From Streptosporangiaceae bacterium (GTDB taxonomy: Bacteria > Actinomycetota > Actinomycetes > Streptosporangiales > Streptosporangiaceae), in contig JAICWX010000112.1 of the NCBI GenBank assembly GCA_025934635.1, forward strand, positions 1-24,429: 24,429 nucleotides of DNA, written 5' to 3'. The notes under the pieces were generated by a model. The model saw nothing but the letters and a program-made list of their open reading frames with translations, did not search any database and was not told the DNA's origin. Shown here piece after piece: positions 13,064-18,899 of the stretch. Both the position numbers and the translations under genes were made by a program. Position 1 is the stretch's first letter. Each line of letters begins with the position of its first letter.

Positions 13064-15526
13064 ATGCTGCGTCTCGCCGTTCTCAGCACTCGCGGCCGCT
13101 TCGGCGCGTTTGCCGGCGCGCTGGTCGCGCTCATCGCCGCAGCCGTGCTCTCGATGGCCTGGGGCATGCAGCTCGAGTCCATCCTGCGTACCCACGCGCC
13201 GGCCGAACGCTACGCCGCCGCCACGGCGGTCGTGACCGGGCAGCAGGAGGCCAGCAGCGGCGGCCACGATGCCCTGCTCGGCGAGCGCGCGCGGGTGAGC
13301 TCGGCGCTGGTTGCCCGGCTGGCGGCGGTGCCCGGCGTCCGGGCGGCGATCGGCGACGTGTCAGTGCCCGCCTCGCTCGGCGGCAAGCCCGTCGTCGCCC
13401 ACGGCTGGGGCAGTGCCGCGCTGGCGCCGTACGGGCTGAGCGCGGGCCGTCCGCCCGCCGGCCCGGGCGAGGTCGTCACTTCCTACCCCGCCGCGCTCGG
13501 CACCCGGCTGTCGCTGACGGCAGCCAGCCCCGCACGCACGGTCACGGTGGTCGGCGTCGCCCGCCCCCGCCACCCGGTCTCCCAGCAGACGGCTATCTTC
13601 CTGACCGACGCCGAGGCCACCCGGCTGGCCGGTCATCCAGGCCGGGTCGACGCGATCGGCGTGCTGGCCGGCCCCGGCTTCGACGTCTCGCGCCTGCGGC
13701 CGGCGGCCGGCGGCGCGCCGGTGCTGACGGGCGGCGCCCGCGGCGCGGCCGAGTACCCGCAGCTCGAGCGGACCCGGACGACCCTGATCCCGGTCACGGC
13801 GGCGTTCGGCGGGCTGGCCATGTTCATCGCGATATTCGTGGTGGCCAGCACGCTGGGCCTGTCGATCCAGCAGCGCGAGCGCGAGATCGCGCTGATGCGG
13901 GCGGTGGCCGCGACGCCCGGCCAGATCCGCCGCATGATCGCGTGGGAGGCGGCGATCGTCGCGCTGGCGGGCTCGGCGGCCGGGATCTGGCCCGGGATCG
14001 TGCTGGGCCGGTTCATCGCGCACGGGCTGATGAGCCACGGCATCACGCCGCCGAACGACGTCCTGCGCTACGACTGGCTGCCCGCCGCGGCGGCCATCGG
14101 CGGCGGCGTCGTCACCGCGCTGCTCGCGGTGCTGGCCGCCGGGCGGCGCGCCGCCCGCGTGCCGCCGACGCTCGCGCTCACCGACGCCGCGGCCGAGCCG
14201 CGGCTGCTGGGACCCGGGCGGATCATCGGCGGCCTGGTCGCGCTGGCCGGCGCGATCCCGCTGTTCGCGGTCTCGACCACCACTACCGACCCGCGGACGG
14301 CCGCGGCGACATCTGAGATCGACGCGGTCTTCCTGGTGGTGGCGGCCGCCTTCTTCGGTCCGCTCGTGGCGTACGCCGTCGCCCGGCTGCTGGCGCCGGC
14401 CCTCACGGCGCTCTCGCCGGTCGGCGGGTTCCTCGCCGCCGCGAACCTCGGCACGGCCACCCGGCGCTTCTCCTCGGCCAGCACCCCGCTGGTGCTCACC
14501 ATCGCCCTGAGCTGTACCTTCTACTTCGGCTTCACCACCATCGAACACGCCACCAGTCAGCAACAGCGCGTGGCGCTGACGGGCCAGCTCGCCATCACCA
14601 GCGCCGGACCGGGACTCCCGGCCGCCGCGCTGGCCGACACGCGCGCTACACCAGGAGTGCGCTCGGCGGTCGCGCTGACGTCCACCACGCTGGGCCCCAG
14701 CTTCGGTGCTACCGATACCCTCCCCGCCCAGATCCTCACCGGAGGGCAGGGCGGCGGCCTGGACGCCAGCGTGATCGCGGGAACCCTGGGCACCCTGCAC
14801 GGCGACACGATCGCCCTCGGGCGTCACCGCGCCGACGCCGTCCACGCTCGCGTCGGCGACCGGGTAGCGATCATGCTGGGCGACGGCACGCAGGCCCACG
14901 CCACGGTGGTGGCGATCTACACCCGCGACCTGGCCTTCGGGGACGCCCTGCTCGCCCCCGAGCTCGCCGTCGGCCACCTGACCACCCCGCTTCTCAACGA
15001 GATCCTCATCCAGGCCGGCCAGCCGACGGCCGTGGTGGCCGGGCGCCTGCAGGCGCTGGCTCAGCGGTACCCCGGGCTCCACGTGAGCGACAGCGCCTCC
15101 CTCGTCACCGCGAACGCCGCCAGCGACGAGCTTGACCACTGGCTCGGGCCGTTCTTCGTCGCGATGATCTTTGCCTTCACGTCGATCGCCGTCGCCAACA
15201 CGCTGATCATGATCACGCTCCGGCGCCGCCGCGAGCTGGCGCTGCTGCGGCTCACCGGCGCCACCGCGCGCCAGGTCCGGTCAATGGCACGGTGGGAGGC
15301 CATCTTGATCATCACCATCGGCCTCGGCACCGGCCTGGCGATCACGGCGACCGCGCTGCTGCCGCTCAGCCACGCGCTCACGGGAGGCTTCCGTCCCTAC
15401 GCGCCAGCCGGCTGGCTCGCGGCGATCCTCGGCGTCTCGGCACTGCTGGCCCTGGTGGCTCTGTCAGTACCAACGCGCCGAGCGCTACGCACGCGGCCGG
15501 TCGAGGCAATCGGGATCCAGGAGTGA
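13064..15526 (+). CDS. FtsX-family ABC transporter permease (module 3)
   Basis: This 820-residue membrane protein has a GGGGGG-type ribosome site overlapping the end of the ATPase gene. An N-terminal helix (about 13-33) is followed by a large extracytoplasmic domain. The first FtsX domain (about 240-360) contains FIAIFVVASTLGLSIQQRER, then EIALMRAVAATPGQIRRMI. Further helices lie at about 385-410 and 420-450, then comes a second external domain, and the C-terminal FtsX domain (about 695-815) has ANTLIMITLRRRRELALLRLTGA and RQVRSMARWE. This doubled layout is usual for actinobacterial MacB-like exporters that remove peptides or lipids from the membrane. Placement with a two-component system resembles the logic of Bce-type peptide-antibiotic detoxification modules, but these are OmpR-type in Firmicutes whereas this one is NarL-type. 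Confidence 0.94.
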   Translation: MLRLAVLSTRGRFGAFAGALVALIAAAVLSMAWGMQLESILRTHAPAERYAAATAVVTGQQEASSGGHDALLGERARVSSALVARLAAVPGVRAAIGDVSVPASLGGKPVVAHGWGSAALAPYGLSAGRPPAGPGEVVTSYPAALGTRLSLTAASPARTVTVVGVARPRHPVSQQTAIFLTDAEATRLAGHPGRVDAIGVLAGPGFDVSRLRPAAGGAPVLTGGARGAAEYPQLERTRTTLIPVTAAFGGLAMFIAIFVVASTLGLSIQQREREIALMRAVAATPGQIRRMIAWEAAIVALAGSAAGIWPGIVLGRFIAHGLMSHGITPPNDVLRYDWLPAAAAIGGGVVTALLAVLAAGRRAARVPPTLALTDAAAEPRLLGPGRIIGGLVALAGAIPLFAVSTTTTDPRTAAATSEIDAVFLVVAAAFFGPLVAYAVARLLAPALTALSPVGGFLAAANLGTATRRFSSASTPLVLTIALSCTFYFGFTTIEHATSQQQRVALTGQLAITSAGPGLPAAALADTRATPGVRSAVALTSTTLGPSFGATDTLPAQILTGGQGGGLDASVIAGTLGTLHGDTIALGRHRADAVHARVGDRVAIMLGDGTQAHATVVAIYTRDLAFGDALLAPELAVGHLTTPLLNEILIQAGQPTAVVAGRLQALAQRYPGLHVSDSASLVTANAASDELDHWLGPFFVAMIFAFTSIAVANTLIMITLRRRRELALLRLTGATARQVRSMARWEAILIITIGLGTGLAITATALLPLSHALTGGFRPYAPAGWLAAILGVSALLALVALSVPTRRALRTRPVEAIGIQE

Positions 15527-15546
15527 TGGAGTGCGATTTTTGGTAT

Positions 15547-15699
15547 CTAAGTGCGAACTCTATGAGCCCAAAGAAACAGCCGAGGAAACCGAAGCCAGTC
15601 TCCCGGCACGTGATCGTGCCCGCCATCCGCGGCGGCGGGGTAGGCGTCGATAGTGCCGGGGAAGAAGGGGAGGTCGGCGCAGTGCGCGGCGCCCAGGCG
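15547..15699 (-). pseudogene. Possible carboxylesterase-like remnant
   Basis: On the minus strand a frame ending with TAG at 15547-15549 reads RLGAAHCADLPFFPGTIDAY, then loses resemblance to anything known. The phrase GA.H..(E/D)LPF..G.(I/L)DAY recalls the active-site histidine region of type B carboxylesterases. No start or complete domain exists, and the 3' part is more AT-rich than its surroundings. It may be a decayed gene end between the FtsX permease and the azoreductase. A plus-strand 58-codon frame starting at ATG 15562 is the alternative reading, and it has no recognisable features. Confidence 0.2.
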
Positions 15700-15734
15700 G
15701 GCGGGTTGGCATGGCGGCGCGGTAGCCTTGGCGG

Positions 15735-16385
15735 CTAGCCGGCGCGGCCGGCGGCCAGCACCTTGCCCGCTTCCCGGGCGGACGCCAGTGCGCCCTGGTG
15801 CATTTCGGCCGCGAGGTCCTTGAAGTCGTCCAGCGCGGGATTGACGCCGACCAGGGTGAACTCCCGCTCGACGACGGTCAGGTCAGCCCCCAGGACATCT
15901 TGCAGGATGCGCCGGAGATAGCCGGTCGAGTGGTCCCAGCCTTCGCGGGGCGTTCCGGCGCCGTATGCCCCGCCGCGCACCGTGCAGAGCACGACCGGCT
16001 TGCCCGCGAGCAGCGGTGACGGGCCGGCCAAGGTACGCGGGTCCGCGATGACCAAGTCCATCCAGGTCTTGACGTGCTGGGAGACTCCGAAGTTGTAGAG
16101 CGGGACGGCCAGCAAGATGGCGTCGGCGGCGACCAGCTCGTCGGCCAGCGCGGCAGCCAGCGCGACGGCGGCCCGCTGTTCCGCGGACCGGTTCTCGGCG
16201 GGAACCGAGCTGGCGGCGATCGCTTGTGCCCAGGCGCCGGCCGGCAGCACGTCGACGCCGATGTGCCGGCGTCCGATCGTCTCGGCCGGGTAGGCGGCAA
16301 GCCACTCGGCTTCGACGATGTCGGCGATCTCGCGGCTCGCCGACCCATCGGTGCGGATGCTGGCGTCAAGTCGGAACAGGGTCAT
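15735..16385 (-). CDS. azoR: FMN-dependent NADH:quinone oxidoreductase / azoreductase
   Basis: This 216-residue cytosolic flavoprotein of the flavodoxin-like AzoR family reduces quinones and azo compounds with two electrons from NADH. The start MTLFRLDASIRTDGSASREIAD holds the phosphate-binding loop for FMN. ADAILLAVPLYNFGVSQHVKTWMDLV contains the PLYNF..........W.D motif that contacts the isoalloxazine ring. A second flavin loop is VVLCTVRGGAYG. A GGAGG ribosome site lies five bases before the ATG. It is divergent from a MarR regulator, with two palindromes in the promoter; this arrangement is common for electrophile- or quinone-inducible detoxification. The promoter TTGACT, 17 bases, GATACT is visible at 16452-16424 on the minus strand. 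Confidence 0.92.
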   Translation of the reverse strand: MTLFRLDASIRTDGSASREIADIVEAEWLAAYPAETIGRRHIGVDVLPAGAWAQAIAASSVPAENRSAEQRAAVALAAALADELVAADAILLAVPLYNFGVSQHVKTWMDLVIADPRTLAGPSPLLAGKPVVLCTVRGGAYGAGTPREGWDHSTGYLRRILQDVLGADLTVVEREFTLVGVNPALDDFKDLAAEMHQGALASAREAGKVLAAGRAG

Positions 16386-16405
16386 GACGACCTCCAGGGA
16401 GTTAT

Positions 16406-16423
16406 CACTTCAAGGTTGAAGTG
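16406..16423. promoter_or_regulatory. MarR operator 1
   Basis: CACTTCAA and TTGAAGTG form a perfect 8-bp inverted repeat around GG. The site covers the expected transcription start of the azoreductase, so a bound MarR dimer would block it. The core ACTTCAA..TTGAAGT is identical to operator 2. Confidence 0.8.
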
Positions 16424-16452
16424 AGTATCCCTTACTTCAACCTTGAAGTCAA
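16424..16452 (-). promoter_or_regulatory. Promoter of the azoreductase gene
   Basis: On the minus strand TTGACT (16452-16447) and GATACT (16429-16424) are separated by exactly 17 bases, giving a near-consensus housekeeping promoter. Operator 2 lies in the spacer and touches the -35, while operator 1 begins directly after the -10 and covers the transcription start. Confidence 0.65.
16434..16449. promoter_or_regulatory. MarR operator 2
   Basis: ACTTCAA and TTGAAGT form a perfect 7-bp inverted repeat around CC, which is operator 1 read from the other strand. The two centres are 27 bases apart. This site overlaps the spacer and the edge of the -35 of the azoreductase promoter, and lies upstream of the marR-like gene promoter. 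Confidence 0.8.
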
Positions 16453-16478
16453 ATTGGAGATGAAACCCGCTGGCCTCG

Positions 16479-16484
16479 TATGCT
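16479..16484 (+). promoter_or_regulatory. -10 element of the MarR-family gene (leaderless)
   Basis: TATGCT is followed by six bases (GGCGGC) and the ATG at 16491. There is no ribosome site, so the message is probably leaderless, as for the module 3 genes. Confidence 0.55.
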
Positions 16485-16490
16485 GGCGGC

Positions 16491-17024
16491 ATGGCCGCTC
16501 GCTCCACCCAGACCGCTGCAGCTGCCGCACCGCGCTGGCTCTCCGACGACGAGCAGCAGGCGTGGATCGCCGTCGCCCACCTCATCGTGCAGCTGCCGGG
16601 AGCGCTGGACGCCCAGCTGCAGCGCGAGTCGGGCATCAACCTGTTCGAGTACATGGTGCTCAGCCGCCTGTCCATGGCGCCGGACCGGACGTCGCGGATG
16701 AGCGAACTAGCCGAGGAGAGCAGTGGTTCCCTGTCCCGGCTGTCGAACGTGATCAAGCGACTGGAGCAGCGCGGGTTCGTCCGGCGCGAGCCCGACCCGG
16801 GCAACGGCCGGTACACCAACGCGATCCTGACCGGACCGGGCTGGGAGAAGGTGGCCGCGGCTGCCCCCGGCCATGTGGCGGCCGTCAGGCACCTGGTACT
16901 CGACCCGCTCGGCCCCGCCCAGATCGCCGCGCTGGGCGAGATCGGCCAGCAACTGCGAACTCACGTGCGCGGCGAGTGCGCCGGTGCCGCCGCCCATCAG
17001 ATCGAGGACGCCCCGGACTGCTGA
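16491..17024 (+). CDS. MarR-family transcriptional regulator
   Basis: This 177-residue regulator is predicted to repress the divergent azoreductase gene and perhaps itself. Residues about 20-60 (SDDEQQAWIAVAHLIVQLPG) form the first dimerisation helix. The winged helix-turn-helix (about 62-130) reads FEYMVLSRLS, RMSELAEESSGSLSRLSNVIKRLEQRGFV (recognition helix at SGSLSRLSNVIKRL), and the wing RREPDPGNGRYTNAILTGPGW. The C-terminal helices complete the dimer interface. MarR proteins bind palindromes of 16-18 bases as dimers, and two such sites lie in the gap. No cysteine lies in the usual redox-sensing positions of OhrR/QorR-type proteins; the few cysteines are in the last 20 residues, so ligand sensing is more likely than thiol sensing. 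Confidence 0.92.
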   Translation: MAARSTQTAAAAAPRWLSDDEQQAWIAVAHLIVQLPGALDAQLQRESGINLFEYMVLSRLSMAPDRTSRMSELAEESSGSLSRLSNVIKRLEQRGFVRREPDPGNGRYTNAILTGPGWEKVAAAAPGHVAAVRHLVLDPLGPAQIAALGEIGQQLRTHVRGECAGAAAHQIEDAPDC

Positions 17025-17041
17025 CCGGCCGCGACAACGCA

Positions 17042-17138
17042 GTCACCCGCGTCTGGCGCTCAGCCAGCCGCACCGGCGACGTCACGACACCCAAATCCAA
17101 GCGCTCGCTCGAACTCCCCAAGCGCGCCGTCACCGACG
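17042..17138 (+). pseudogene. Fragment of a tyrosine recombinase (phage-type integrase)
   Basis: Behind the MarR gene, in the frame of position 17042, codons read VTRVWRSASRTGDVTTPKSK, then RSLELPKRAVTDV. This is the recognisable middle of actinobacterial tyrosine integrases (VWRSVR..GDTKT.KS.R.LELP). Neither the catalytic Arg/His/Tyr segments nor a start is present. It is cut off at about 17138, where the next fragment begins. Confidence 0.65.
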
Positions 17139-17525
17139 TGGCGGCAATTCTTGGCGGCTCAGGCTGCCGGGATCCTCTCGGTCGATTTCCTGCACGCGGA
17201 CACCGTGCTGCTGAAGCGCATATACATACTGGTATGCATCGAGCACGGTAACCGCCGGCTGCATCTGGGCGACGTCGCCCTGCGCCCGACCACGGACTGG
17301 ACCGTGCAGCAGGCCCGCAACCTGGCTCTCACCCTCGGTGACCGGTTCGAGGCCTTCAGGTTCTTGATCCGCGATCGCGGATCGAATTTCACTGCCTCGT
17401 TCGACGCCGTCTTCTAGGACGCCGACATGAGGATTGTGCGTACGGCCGCCCGTGCCCCGCGAATGAACGCGATCTGTGAGCGCCTCGTCGTACCCTGCGC
17501 CGTGAGCTCCTAACGATCTTCAATG
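17139..17525 (+). pseudogene. Integrase-core (rve) transposase, N-terminal/central part, disrupted
   Basis: From 17139 the frame reads WRQFLAAQAAGILSVDFLHA, continuing DTVLLKRIYILVCIEHG..RRLHL, WTVQQARNLAL and FLIRDRGSNFTASFDAVF. This is the catalytic domain of actinobacterial integrase-type transposases with the two catalytic Asp residues in VDF and RDRG. A TAG at 17415-17417 interrupts it. The same frame resumes with MRIVRTAARAPRMNAICERL, then shifts by one base near 17487-17490 into TLRRELLTIFN, after which the element ends. The catalytic Glu is expected in ICERL. The gene is therefore broken at least three times and is inactive. The C-terminal part is found separately at 9997-10155. Confidence 0.8.
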
Positions 17526-17576
17526 GCGGGGTTACCGGGTCTAGCCATCCGGCGGCTGGTCAGCTAGGCCGGAGGG

Positions 17577-18486
17577 ATGAGGTATCCCGATGGCGGTGGC
17601 CTGGACGCGGCGGAGCGGGCCCGCCGGGAGAAGGTGCGGCGGGAAGCGGCGGAGATGATCGAGGCCGGGGCCAGCGACCATGAGATAGCGAGGCGGTTCC
17701 GGGTCTCGCGGATGTCGGCGAACCGGTGGCGCAGGGCCCTGGCGGCAGGTGGCCGGGAGGCGCTGGCCTCCAAGGGCGCGGCCGGCGCGGAATACAAGCT
17801 CACCGAGGCGCAGGTCGCTGAGCTGGAACAAGTCCTGGATGCCGGCCCGGCGGCGTGCGGGTACGCGGATCAGTGCTGGACGCTGGCCCGGGTCGCCGAG
17901 CAGGCCTGGCGGCGGTTCGGGGTGGAGCACACGCTGGCCGGGACGGCCGTGCTGCTGCACCGGATCGGCTGGTCGGTGCAGGTCCCGGCGCGGCGGGCCG
18001 CCGAGCGGGACGAGGAGAAGATCGCCAGGTGGCGGGAGGACACCTGGCCGGTCATAAAAGCACGACGGCGGACCTGGGCGCCTGGCTCTGCCGGGAAGAC
18101 GAGCCGGGCCAGGGCCTGAGGCCGCCGAAGGGCCGCACCTGGGGCCGCCGCGGCCATACCCCCGTGGTCACGGTGACCGGCGGCCATGACACCAGGGTGT
18201 CGCTGGCCGCGCTGATCGCCGTGAAGGCAGGTCAGCGTCCCCGGCTGATCTGGCGCACGCACCACGCCCGCCGAGGTGACAAGCGCAAGGGGTTCACCGA
18301 GCAGGACTACGCGAGGTTCCTGGACGCCGCTCACCAGCAGCTCGGCGGCCCGGTCGTGCTGGTCTGGGACGGGCTGAACACCCATGCCAGCCGGGCGATG
18401 CGCGAGCTGATCGCCGCCCGGGACTGGCTGACGGCCTTCCGGCTCCCGCCCTACGCACCCGAGCTGAACCCGGTCGAGATGCCGTT
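17577..18486 (+). mobile_element. IS630-family transposase, two frames, 3' end missing
   Basis: The first frame (ATG 17577, TGA 18117-18119) encodes [19 protein letters not shown], a helix-turn-helix region ([24 protein letters not shown]) and [17 protein letters not shown]. Homology then moves to the -1 frame at the A-run in ATAAAAGC (18054-18061), giving [20 protein letters not shown] (first catalytic Asp), LVWDGLNTHAS (second Asp) and PYAPELNPVE (Glu). The remaining C-terminal 50-60 residues of the family are absent; after about 18486 the frame enters unrelated sequence and stops at 18595. The frame change may be programmed, as reported for some IS630 elements, or a mutation. The missing end makes the copy inactive in either case. 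Confidence 0.82.
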
Positions 18487-18513
18487 GTCTCAATACGAGC
18501 TGCGTAGGTCTCC

Positions 18514-18732
18514 TCATCCATGGTTACCGGGCTCCTTGTCCTTTGAGGTGTCCGCCGGGGTGCCGGTGCCGGTCCAGCGGCGCCGGCTGTGGTAGCCGGC
18601 CGGCAGCTGGTGCAGCGCGCGGAGGCGTTCGACTTCGGTTCGGTCGGCGGTGATGATCCACCGGTAGGGCGGCCGGGTGTCCTGGCGGCCGGTTGCCCAG
18701 CCGCGCCTGAGCCATCCGAACAAGGTGGCGGC
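18514..18732 (-). pseudogene. C-terminal fragment of a recombinase-like DNA-binding protein
   Basis: On the minus strand the frame reads AATLFGWLRRGWATGRQDTR, PPYRWIITADRTEVERLRAL, HQLPAGYHSRRRWTG and ends at TGA 18514-18516. The pattern W(L/V)RRGW...R......W(I/V)..AD..E..RLR is typical of the helix-turn-helix tail of actinobacterial serine-recombinase or resolvase-like proteins. The upstream part is absent: at about 18722-18732 the sequence passes into the large plus-strand gene. The stop is intact, so this is a 3' end brought in with the mobile DNA. Confidence 0.45.
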
Positions 18733-18893
18733 CGACCTCGCCATTGGCGTCGTCGACGTGGTGGTCGCCGCGCTCACCGCAGGGCTCGGCAAGGCGCTCC
18801 TGGGGCCTGCCAAGGCGGCCGGCGCGGCCCGGCGGTCGCTGCTGATGCGGGTGCTGAGCCGGATGGGGCCGGTCGGCGGCGACCACGCAGACC
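18725..18893 (+). pseudogene. Out-of-frame upstream piece of the large gene at 18900
   Basis: Right after the recombinase fragment the plus strand reads VAADLAIGVVDVVVAALTAG, then LGKALLGPAKAAGAARRSLL and MRVLSRMGPVGGDHA. The helix-rich Ala/Gly/Val composition matches the start of the following protein, but it is in a different frame. The long frame is closed by a TGA at 18855-18857, and continuity requires one frameshift between about 18870 and 18900. This piece probably belonged to the same large protein, whose true 5' end has been lost. Confidence 0.5.
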
Positions 18894-18899
18894 AGGGCG

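Noticed and set aside
13361..15139. A 592-codon open frame on the minus strand opposite the FtsX permease
   Set aside because: It is rich in Arg, Gly, Asp and Gln with no domain, an antisense effect of high GC at third codon positions of the permease gene.
16406..16449. The repeated palindromes as the start of a CRISPR array or as transposon ends
   Set aside because: There are only two copies, in opposite strand sense, exactly over promoter elements and next to a MarR gene; operator function explains them fully.
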